Positions 38,701 to 50,700 of a DNA stretch of 64,000 bases are shown one piece after another. A model generated the notes under the pieces. It saw only the letters and a program-made list of their open reading frames with translations, was not told the origin of the DNA and ran no database searches. The translations under genes were made by a program, and so were the position numbers. The stretch's first letter is position 1. Every line of letters starts with the position of its first letter. The stretch comes from Campylorhamphus procurvoides (Eukaryota > Chordata > Aves > Passeriformes > Dendrocolaptidae), in NCBI GenBank assembly GCA_013396655.1, contig WBMV01000850.1, forward strand, positions 1,134,110-1,198,109. Reading direction: 5' to 3'.

Positions 38701-41700
38701 TAAAACAAGTTTTGACAAGTGGAAATGTTTTTAATCTGTGCAACAGTCTGGGGTTTTTTTAATTTTTTATTGATATAAATTCAGTCCTCAATTCTCTGCT
38801 ATGTGAAAGGCTGGGTTTTCTGGTAGCTGTGAGAACACTGTGTGCTGCTTCATCTCTGACTAGGTTGGTGTGGTGATAGTATTCAGGAGTGCCTTTTTTG
38901 TGGTTGCCTGTGTCTGGCATGTGCTTATGTATAGGCTTCACTGGCAAATGCTTGTTACCAAGCAAAAGATGCAGCAAGACCTGGTGCAAAGCTTGAAATC
39001 TGTGATAATGTGACAATGAAGTGAATTGTACTGAATTAGTTTTACAGGAAAGCCCCCTGCTGTATTTGCATCTGGTGAAAACTGCTGCTCTTATCCCATG
39101 CACCTCCCTGGCTGGGCCAGTGTGAGCACACCTAGGCAGGGATGGTCTCTGGGACCAGCCTGTCAGACTAGTGATGCTGCCAGCACACGAGGGGCTGGTG
39201 TGACGGCATTTGGATCAGTCTGCTTGCTTTCTGCCTGCCCTGTTTGCCTGACAAGGTAACCAGTGATCCGTGCATTGGTGAGAAGAGGGACATTCTGGAG
39301 TGACTTGCACACTGATGCTTCTGGACCGAGTCTACTGTGCTGCTACTCTGCCCTCACAAATATGCTTCAGGAATTAAATCATTGCTCTTTCATTCCCAAA
39401 GTGTTTGTGCTGGTCCTGCTGGTGAAGTTCTACTGTAAACAGTGATGATTTGAGTCATGGTTTTCTTTTTCAGCTGCAGTCGGTGTTTTTAAAAGCTATT
39501 TCAAGATGAGGAGAAGGCAGAACTGGAAATATCGAGTGACAGTGATGAGCTTTCTCCCTTAGGATGCTTGGGACTTACAGGATGAGTGTGTTTTGGATAC
39601 CAGGCCTTTTAAAAGGATGTAGGAAAGTGATTAAAGTTGGGATTCAGCAGTGTTCAATTGTCAGAGGAAGACCTTTGTTTCCTAGAGTGCTTCTCAGTGT
39701 CTCTTAGGCCTTCTCTTCTTACCTGTTTTTCTGCTTCCATTTCCTTAGTCCTGAAAATGTTGGCTACAGACCAGCAGATTCACTTTGCTTCCTCTTGTGT
39801 TTTCCTTTTTTTTCCCCTTTTAGAATCACCCTGCTATCACATGGAATGAAGTGTGCTCATGCACTGCTTAATTGTCATATCACTGCCAATTTGTCGAAAA
39901 AGAGTGGCACCTTTGGAAAGAATTTTGGTTTATACCTCCTGACCAGGAGAAGCTAGAGACAATTCTTCTCTTATATATACATTTCAACTGCTGTTGATCT
40001 CTTATGGAACAATGATAAAATGAGCTCTGCTGGTGTTCGTGGGTGAAAGTGGAATTGGCATTTTTCATAACTGTTCTGCTCCTTAGGTCTATTTGTGGAA
40101 CAAATCAGAGCTTGCACCATCATAGTGGATTGTTCCTTCTCTGGATGGACAGCATTAGAAGCTGCTGATATGTGAGTGGGAACTGTTTCTTCTGCCATTT
40201 GCTGGGACTATGTATAGTCACTAAACACCAGGGATGAAATTTGCCTCGCATCTGAATTAGGATGACATCCACAGAGGTGCAGCCTGACTTGCCTTCAACT
40301 GAGAGTGTCACATAATAGAACATGGGGCTATTTCTGTAGCAATTTTTAGTCAAGTAAGATCCTGGCTCTTTTGCTGCTTATCACAAGAGGATGCAGCTGA
40401 TCATATCTGTGGCTCTCACCCTTATGGAAGCTGTTGCTGTACAGGATATAGGTTTCAGCTGTAATCTTTACTTACACATCTTAGGAGTAAGGAAATCAAT
40501 ATCTAATGTGGGTAAATTGGCTAATGAGCATATTGTAAATCTGAAAATCTCTAAATCTTTAACGGATTCTTTTTCAACAACATTCAGAAGTGATTTTGTA
40601 TAAGTTACTAATTAAAAACAGTGACAGCTACAGTGAGGTTGGGCTATATTGTGAAGTATGGTGAATCACAAACCCTGATCTAGCATATCCACAATGGATA
40701 TACTATGGAATAGTGTACATGTAGGACTGTTGTTTTCTGTAGGTCCTGCAAGAGTTGTCTTTGGGTAGAGAGGATAGTATCAGCCATGGAAGAAACTAAA
40801 ATGTGAAAAGAAGGAGTGCAGAGAAAATGAAGAGAATGCTTTCCACCACTGCATTTTACTCATGCATCACAGCACCTCATGTCATCAGATCACTGATGCA
40901 GCAAAGTACCAATGAAATTCCAGCTGTTCTTTGTTGAAAAAAAAGCAAGACTTTTTTTACAGAAGAAAATCACTGACTATAATCTTTATTATAATTAATT
41001 ACAGTTAGTGGTAGCCTAACCAGAGCATTCAGCATGGTGCTGCAGGATGCTCTGTTCCTGTCTTCTCCCCAGCATTCCTGTGGCTGCATGTTCAGGGCCA
41101 GCCCCTGCCAGCTCCCTCTGTGACAGGTGACTCTCACAACCTGCAGCTCTGTGCAGAGAGAACAGCTTAGGTAGGAAACTTCACCTCTGCTTCTCCTGGA
41201 AGGGAAGCACCTGTGCATTTCTGTGGGCTCTCCTGCCTCTTGGAAGTGTTGCCTTTGTATCCTAATGTCTGTCTGTTGTGCTGCCCTGACAGCCCATGAG
41301 GAACTTCCACTTCAACTGTATGTGCTTCCACTTCAACTGTTGTGACTCACAGGTTGGTCATGTGTAGGTTATTGGTCATTAGTGGGTTCCTGTTAAAAGT
41401 ATTTCCTCATGTTGTCCCCTTCTATCAGCAGAAATTGTGATACTGAACAACTGAAATTAAATGAATGCTGCTACCCTGGATACAAAAATTGCTGAAATCT
41501 GGCTGCTAAGAATCAGCTGACTAATCTAATAAAGAGTAAGTTTGCTGCCATAGAAGCATCAAGTGTCATTACCAAGGAGCTTGCCTGTGTTCTGAAGTAG
41601 GGCTGGTCTTTTCATTCTCTGAAGAAAAATAATAAAATAAAATATGCAGCAGTTGACACTGTAAATCAAATCAGTGAGTCCAGGCAATGTCAGTGTCTAA

Positions 41701-44700
41701 CGCAATCAAGAAATGTTAATAGAGTCTTCTGAAGGTGGCTAATGCTAATCTGCTGGCACAGAAGGAAGCAGACTCTCTAGGACCAGTGTATTAGGGCAGT
41801 GCAATGCAGTCCAGCCAGCAAATCCATGTAGATGTGGAGAGCTGCTGCAGTGAGATCACGCAGATTTGTGCTGCTGACTGTGGATATGTTTAAGCTGCTT
41901 CTAAATCTAGAAGCATTCCCAGTGCAATATAATAAAACTGATGCTTCCAAGGGCTTTTCTCATACCCAGAATTTATGCCTGGATATTTTTGACACTTTTC
42001 CCTGCCCTCCCTTCACATTCTGCATTACACTCCAAGATCCCTGGAACCATGAGCTTTCTTTGGGGGGCCGGTACTTTTGCTGATTTCCACCCAGGCTAGT
42101 GACAGCTCTTCTCCAGGGAATTGCTGTTTGCTTTGAAGTGCTTTTGAAGTCTTACAATTTTATGTTTATATAACTTTCTCTCCTTCCCTCTTTCCCTCTC
42201 TCTCTTCCCTCCCTCCTATTTAACAGTACATGCAGTGGCCAGTAGCTGCCAGATACACTGGATACATTCCCAATACATGCTGTACTCTTGTTATGAATGC
42301 TGACTCCTTAATAACTGCATTTTTTTACCCTATTAAGATGCTATTAGCAGATTGGTATTTTTCCTCTCCTCTTGGCCAGCTAAAATCTGCTTCCTCTTAC
42401 CACTCTTCAGTTATATTTCTGATGAATTCATCTATAGGTGTAGTAAATGAAGAACAAAAGGCTGTGACCTAGCAGCATGTTTTGCACAGAATAGTATAGA
42501 AAGTGCATCCTCTGCTTGAGTTGCTATTTTACTGCTGATAGAAGAAGAATGCTTTTGTGGCAAGGGGCTCTGGGTATTATATTCAGGTCTGATGTCATCA
42601 TTTGCAGAAATGAATAAAACCAAGGACACTATTCTGGTGGGTTATGAGTGTCCTTTCTACAGTAGTGTTGTCAGGGGTATGGTGGATTTGGTGCCTGATT
42701 CCCCACTGATTATGGGGAGACTTCGTTGTTAATAGAAGGAATATATTTCATTACTACTTTTTAGTGTTGGATTGCTGTAGATGTGAGGATAACTGATACA
42801 GTTAGGCAAGTCTTGGTTACTAATTACACATTAGTTTGAGTATGATAATCCATTGGGACCAGCTAAGCTGTCATGGCTGTATCTGCTACTGTACCTATTC
42901 TAATGTGGTTTTGCCTTCCTGTCTTCAAGTGGAAACTTCAAATGAAAGCCCCAGGCTCCAGCACAGCAAAGCTCTCTGATGAAAACAGTTCAGTGAGTGA
43001 GAATTGAGTAGTTTGTCTGCAAATCTGTGAGCCAAATAGGATGGCACTTCTTTTAGGAGTGAAATTGAATTTAAATGGGAACTACTGCCATGTCCTGGGG
43101 AAATGCTGCTTTGTGTCTTAGAAACAATGTGCAGTTTGAGTGTTGGAATGGAATGGCCAGATGAATTCAAAAGGCAGGAATTTATCTTTTGAGGTCACTG
43201 CATTAGCTGAAAGCGATGCAGGCTTATCTTTAAGAGGAACTTGTTTCAGTCACTTTTGTTAGGTGGAGGCATTTTTGTGCCATCCTGAGAGCTCCGGCTG
43301 TCTGACTGTTGAGACTGAAGTATGGGTGATGGCCAGAATGATCTTCCTGAGCCACCTCCGCAGACTGCTCGTTAATGTGCTGGGTTGTGGTGGTTTTTCT
43401 GGAGCAGAGGTGAGTGTTCCCTTGGGTTAACGTGGGTGTCTCTGTGTTCCCAGCTGGCCCCTGCCCGTTCGGTGGCGCCCAGAGGCACATGCAGAGCGTC
43501 CTCAGGGACTCCGTGGAGAGCTCCGACGATGAATTCTTCGATGCACGAGGTCAGTGCATGTTTTTTCTCTCCTCCCCTCCCTGTTTTTTTCCCCTCAATT
43601 TTGCAACAAGCTGAGCTCCTTTGGAAGGTGAAGCGACAATATTGTCTTCGTCAGACAAAAAACCCATCAGATCTTCTCTCCAGGATTTATGAAGGGTCCT
43701 AAATTTACAGGAGTTGGGTGAGGGGCTGGAGTGGATGAGCGACCTGCCCTGAGCTAAGTCTGGTGTCAGAAGCAGCAGAACTCCACCAGCACAGACCTTA
43801 TGGAGTCTCCTGGGCCCAGCTCCTTCCCAGATCAGGCAGTGTATGATTTTACAATTGGACTGTGCTTGTTCACAGTTCCTGATGAAGGCCATGAGTGTCC
43901 ATGTTACTGATGGCCAGCTTTTAAGACCAGTGGTTTACGTTTTCCACTCTGTCAAAACTTTCACTGGGGGGACTAAGACCTCTGCTTGTTCAAGGAGCAA
44001 CAATCTGAGTGCTTGTGAGTTTAGTCACAGAATATTCTGAGTTGAAAAGGACCACAAGGATCATTGAATCCAGCTCTTAAATGAATGGCTCAAATGGGGA
44101 TTTAACCCATGACCTTGGCATGATAGCAACATGCTCTGACCACCTGAGGCACCTGCAGTGCTCATGACATCCCCTGTGAGACCCTGAAGCTGGACACAGC
44201 ACAAGTTTTGTTCTGAAGTGGGAGAAGAGTTTGTAGATTGTGTGCATATACAACATCCCATCTCCAGTGGGAGACCAGGGCTCTGGTTTTGGTGCTGTTT
44301 GCAGGAACCAGATCTAAAGCTTTTCTGACATGTTTAGTTTGCTTTTTCTGAAGAGCGTAACCAGCAAGGGAGAATTAATTCTGCTACTACTGTGAAATTC
44401 CACTGTAGGATCTTTCATAGTGTAGGCTGTTGAGGTCAGACTGAGCTGTCTTTAGTGGCTTTTGTAGCAAACTGCATTCATTAAGTATGGCTTTGAGTAG
44501 TCTGATATAGTGAAGGATGTCCCTGCCCAAGGCGGGACCTCTTGGACTAGATGATCTATAAAAGATTCTTACAACTCAAACAATTTTATGATTTTATGAA
44601 AATGAGAGGGATTCAGCTCCCCCTAACTGTTTGTTGACACTTTTCTAGTTTAAAGTAAACAGCAGTCCAAAGTGGGAAAACTCAACTGTCCTATGGGAAA

Positions 44701-47700
44701 CTTAGCAAGGGTTTGGAAGTCTTTTTATTTTGTTGCTTCATTAATACCACATTCAGCAGACATTCTGTTGATGTCACTTGCACAGCTAAGATTGTCATTC
44801 AGTTTCTCACTCTGTTGATACTTCTGATGCAGAGAGAAAATCCCCTCCAATCCCAGCATTTTGTTCCTCTTGAATAAGGCCTATTTCTGAGCAAATTGGT
44901 TTTATTTTATAGGACCACGTTGGCTTTATCTCATTTCTGTGTACTGATTTGGTGTCTGGAGTTGCATGGTGGATTTGCAAATGGCAGTTAGTGTTTAGAA
45001 GGCAGTATTTGGCATTGAAGGTCTGCTGTCTTTAAGTGAACTTAATTTTCCAGTATGTTTTAATTTTCTTTGTGAGTGTAATTGTTGCAAGAATGGTTGA
45101 TGACCAGTTCTTATGTTTTCATGCTGACAGAAGCTTGAGTCAAAAGTCAGCATTAAGGAATTATGTCAGGAGCTTTTTAGTTAATTTAAAAATGCAGAGG
45201 GTAGGAGGTAGGCAGTGAAAGGGAAACAGCTCTGTGGGGGGATCAGCTTTGTGCTCTGAGTGGTTTGGAAGCTGTGCATCAACTTCACTGATAACTGACT
45301 GATCTATTTCTGCAAGGCTGAATTTGTAACACTATTTTTCTAAACAAGCTGTTTTTGCAGAGACATAATTAATATTAATCAGATTATTACTGTGTATTAC
45401 TCAAAGTACAGGTTTGGATTCAGGATGCCTTGACTTCAATTTGTCTGCCAGTTGCTCTGACAGTGATGGTGACTATCTGATGCTGAACCACTTATTTTCC
45501 CATTTCCTTGCTGTAAACTGCCTACTATAGCTATCAAACATATGACAAATTTAAACTTGAAATACAAGCTGCTCACATGAGAGTTAGATTATTTTTTATC
45601 ACCACCCTCTCCAGTAGGCAAGCCTCCATTAAACAAGGGAAGAAAACTTTTCAAAATAAACCTGAATTTGAAAACTTGGCATCAGATTTTGGCCTTTCCT
45701 AGAACATTACAACTATCCATTGAGATTGAGCAGGTCTAAATGGAGAAAAATATGGAATAGTGTTTTTTAAGAAAGTCAAATGGTCTGTCTTTGGTTGATC
45801 AGATATAGCAAGATGAAGCTATTTGATGTGGTTTATTCAGGAAGTGTGGCAAAGCGGTTTAATGCCTCTAGAATCTGTGAAATTGATTGTGGACTTCACT
45901 TTCTTTCAGAAACATACTGGTATCCTCTTGGTTTCCCAGAGTTAGAAATGAGTACCTGGCTGTACAGGTATGCTGCAGCCTTTGTGCAGAAAGAGATGCA
46001 GTTGTTCTTTTTGACTTAATTTGAAAGGATGTCCTGTGGTAGTTTTTTCATTTGTTGCCTGTATTAGTATTGCCGGTATTCAGTTCAGATATGCCTCAAA
46101 TAGTGTTTTCCCTGTTTCTATATAGTACTTACAGTACAGAGGGTTCTGTATCTGAGAATCAAGAAGTGATCCACAGAAAAGTAAAGAAATAAGTGACCTA
46201 AAAAGGGAAAATAAATTAAAGGTGTTTTTAAAAAAAATGTAGGGAGACTGAGGCACAAAAGCCTGACTACATCTTATCTGATGTCACAATGCCAGCTCAT
46301 GCCCAGCCTGAAATCAGCTCAGATCTGCTCTTCTGAGCTGGGATTTAGCAATCCATCTCTACTTGAAGAGGGCTTTGAGAGCTCTGAGCTCTCTGTGTGT
46401 GCATGCATGAGTCTGTATTTCATATTTCAAAATACATTGCTGAACACTGATTACTTTCTCCTTGTTCTGAACCAAACAGCTGTCTTATCTGAAACAGACT
46501 TTTAGCACGGGGATGTTCCAGCTGTCTGCACAGAGAGAGGAAAGAAATATGGATGGTATATAAGCTCATTTGTCCCTTGTAATCTTTATTGTCAGTGGGT
46601 AGGCACACAGACTCTGCAGCTGGTACTCAGATGATCCTTCATTATTATGGGAATGTAAATTGTCATGGGTACAAAGCTGATGTGGATGTGTAACTGAGGT
46701 TTTGGGGGAGAGGCTCTGTGTGACATATGTGTGTACATACATATGCTTGTATGCTTTTGGAAACATAAGAATGGTGGCTATGTGTCTTGTGTTTTGGAGG
46801 CAGAGCAAAAACCTCCAGGTATTGTGTTATTTCTCATGAAAATTCATGCCCTTTAAATCCATCTCAGTCTCTGGAAGTGTCTTTGCACTGGGAGAACCAG
46901 TCCATGACCCTGGACTCTCTATGGGAGGCAGTGGTAGGTAGTGGGTAAAAACCAGATGGGCTGTGGGTAGATGTGGCCTATTTCAGGGCACTGATTTTTT
47001 GAGTCATATACAACTATTAGTTTTATTTCTAGGTTTTCATTTTTCCAGTTTTAAAGCTATGAGAAATCTTTTCTGACAGGTGGCTGGAAATTGGAGTGGT
47101 ATTTAACAGGAAGCTGTCAGTGATGGTTGTTATTATTGAAGTAGCTAGGAGGTGATTTCAGGCTTTTTGTGGCCTCCTGCAGAAGAAGCAAAGTTAACAG
47201 TTGTTATCATGTTTCTGATAAGATGCAAATGGTGCTATTGCAGAGGATCCTGTCGCCACTTTCTGACCTTTTTTAAATTCAAAGGAACTCTGATTTCAGC
47301 AGTTATTCTGGATTTAAACTGGTCCAGCAGATGCGAATCTGACCAATCAGAAACATACCTTTTCCAGAATTTATCTGTGCATTAAGCTTCTGATTTAGAA
47401 TGTGAAGGCTTTTTTTTTTTCCTTCCTGAGTGTGTAACTTGCAGATGTTATAGTCAAAAGCTTGCTGACAGCTTTTCCAAAGATTCAAGAGGTGGCATGG
47501 AATGCAGCTGTCTCGTTTTCCCCAGCTGAGTTTGATTGGTCTGCATAAAAACTTTTGTCATTAGCTTTGCTTTCTTACATTGAGCCTTATGGCACTGTCT
47601 TCTCTATTACTGTGTTCACATAAAGCTGAAGCCAGTAAATACATGGTGCATATTTCAATCCAGGCTCTGTGTGTGCTTTCTCAAGATTCTTATTCATGAT

Positions 47701-50700
47701 AGAGACTATAGTAGCTCTCTGCTAATTAAGAGCTATTCTTAATTTGCTGCACCTTCCTCTCCTGAAAATAGATCTAATAGTCTCATTTATTTACTTTTAA
47801 AATGCTCTGCTGAGCAACCTGAATATAATTTGAAAATGCTGCCAATGAGCTAAAGTGGAAGTTTGGGAGGTCTAAACACTCCTTAGCACGTTTGGGCTCT
47901 AAGGGAGCTATGTTATTGTATAGTAGAGCTTTCCTTAAATACTTCAGTTTTTAATGTCAAAAGCAGTCTATGTAGTCTAAAATGCTTGTAATGACAGTAG
48001 CTATCATTTTAATAATAGTTACTTGAAATAAGAAGTGACTGCTGTGTACAGACAGTGAACAATATCTATTACTGGGTTGTTAATCCTCTAATGACAGACT
48101 TTTAGTGAGAGATAATAATATGTGATAAACTGCTTATGTAGGTAAAAATTAAGTGTGCATTGTAGACATCTAAGCATGAAGAGAATGAAAGATGGTGCTC
48201 TCTTCCCACTGGGTATTCAGTGAGAATAGGATACCTGAATTGTTTAAGCTCTATTTAAATCTTCAGCTTTAGTGAGTGAAAGAGTTGGAAACAGAAAAGA
48301 AAAACAGCCTGTGCTGATTTTCTTCCACCACACCTTTGTGCTTTTCACTGATCTCCTACCATGTGGTTAAAACAGCTGTCTTGAGGATTTCAGCAATGTT
48401 CCCAAATTCCATGTGTAGCTGGAATTGCAGCTTTGAGCAGATCTCTCTGTGAGGCTTTGCTACCCTTGAGGCAGTCCACAGCTCCTCCTAATTTAGTATC
48501 ATCTCTGCTTTCTCCCAAACAGCCTTTCAGAAATAAAAGTGTTTAAATGTCAGGAAAAATAAATGTGCTCAGAAGCATATATCCTAGTAAAAGAGGCAGA
48601 AGGCATTTCTCCACTCAGAAGCTGCCTTTTTGGTAGAGGAAAGTGTATGTGTGGGCTAAAGGAATTGGCATTATCAGTAGATTAAACATAGCACCAGAGA
48701 AACCACAAGAGTTCATCTGTGCTGGAGTGAGGAGAACCTGTCCAGGAGAGAGGCTGTGGCTCTCACCTCCAAAAAACGAGGTAGCTTGATACCTACCATT
48801 TGTATGTCTCCAGCATGACATTTTCTGCAGTGTTTCTTACCTGTATTTTTCACCCATTCTCTGTTAGTTATACAGGGAATATTCTTCAGTGTTTGATATT
48901 CTTGCAGCTGCACAGTGCAGCTGGAGTTGGGCACTATGGAGTTTCTTCATGGGAGAATCTGGAAGCTGTCCCAGACTCTACTTCTGCCCATGTGTAATTT
49001 GTACTTCATAGACAGTCTGAAGTAGGAGGCAGAGGGCACAGCAGTGGGCACAATTAACACGTAACATTAGTGAGCTGCTTTTGCATTCTGAAAAACAGCT
49101 GGGGTCAAATCTCAGTTCCTCAAACAAAGAAATTTCTGGCTGACAGCCTTGTAAACAGAGACTCAGGCACCTGTGTTTGAGATGGAGCAGCTGTACATGT
49201 TTTGACTGTTGATTTGTCTGTCCTGGCTGGCAACTTAATTTAGTGGAATCCATACAGAAAAGGGAGAAGTAATATTTCACTGTTTTATTTTGCCCAACTT
49301 TCCTTTGTATCTTTCTTAAGTTAGGCAGGAATTTTACACTTGTCAGCATGTTGCTAACTAGTGATATTTGCTACAGTGAACTACCCTGTAATTTAACTGC
49401 AACTGTTTGATCACAGAAGGTGAAAATTGCAGATGAATACATCACCACAAAATTGTCACAATACAAAATTCCACTGTTTAACTAGCATTTTTTCCCTCAG
49501 ATTTGAAATCTGCTCAAAGAAGCTGCATGTTCCCATTTGGCCATTTTGTCTCACTTCCACAACAGACAGGCAAATACTCCCCCAGTACCATCTCCCCACA
49601 CTTCTGCCCTACATCCTTTAAGCAAAAGAAGAAAAATCTTGCAAAACTCAGCCCTGAAGGCACAGTTCCCTCAGGTTCTTTAAGTTCTTTTCACTGGTCT
49701 AAGTGCCTTCTTAGGCACCTGCCAGGGCTAAGGGCCACCAGCTGTGAATGCATTTTACTAGACTTAACGTTTCTGGGTCTTTTAGCTGCACTAGATTTTT
49801 GTGCTTTTTAAATACAACTTATTTTGTTAATTAAGAAGCTAAATGCTTCTATTTCAAAACAATCACAAGAGTCCACAGTTGTGGTTTTAAAGAAAAAAAA
49901 TATAAACCATCGCTAAACCAAAACTTCAAATTAAACCAATTGAAGCATCACTCTTCTTAACTGGATTGTGAGGGTTGCAACATAAATGAAAAAGAGTTCA
50001 GGGCAAGTGGGAAGTAAGGAGAGGGACACTAGCTGAAAGAAAGATAAATGGAGCCCATGGAGCCCTCTGTCTTCCCATAAAGAAGATGTAGGATGAAGCC
50101 ATTTCCAGTAAGGATAAACTGTCTGTTGCTTTTACTTGCCAAAGGAGACGAATAGCAAAGAAGACTCCAGTGCTATGCAGTGGAACTGCATATGAAAATG
50201 TAGGTTGTTTATGGAGGTCAGGACTGTCGGTGAAACAGGAGCTCCTTGGAGTCTGTCTTGGTTTGCATTAGAAAAAAATAGCTTGACCCTCATCCAGCAC
50301 AGCAGAGAGAGGCTTGTCCAGTCCTTGTGCATTTCTGCAGCAGCCAGTGGCTCCTTTTGACTCCTGACACTTTTCTCTGAGTACAGAGATGTGATAATCT
50401 GTTTTGTGCTAGGGAAAAAAGAGTAAAGCAGAGACTTACTATTTTTGTCTGCAGTCTGGTAAGGAGTTTTTTTTCACTTTCATTGATGATACTTGCTTGA
50501 GGTTGAAATCCATAATGAAATTCAGAATGAATTGTTTCCTCTCTTTCCCTTCCATCTGTGTACATTTGAGTGGATTTACTTTGAAATGTTATGCTGAAAG
50601 GCAGAGCTGGGTGTTTATATCCCTTTGTAGAGTGGTCCACAAGCCATAAAATTGCTGTGAAAACTCACAGGTCCACCTGCCCAGGTAAGACTAACCAGAT

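Larger units (their letters stand above)
35798..43453 (+). other. PITPNM3 intron 1
   Basis: A 7.7-kb intron between GTGAGT and CAG. Its first part is still CpG-rich and holds the 110-bp duplication at 36101-36290; a short direct repeat lies at 41304-41340 and a pyrimidine run at 42178-42220. No nested gene or recognised exon was seen. Confidence 0.8.

Noticed and set aside
44090..44156. tRNA-Ile gene on the minus strand
   Set aside because: The A and B boxes are mutated, no cloverleaf forms, and a CR1-like tail follows, so it is a SINE head.
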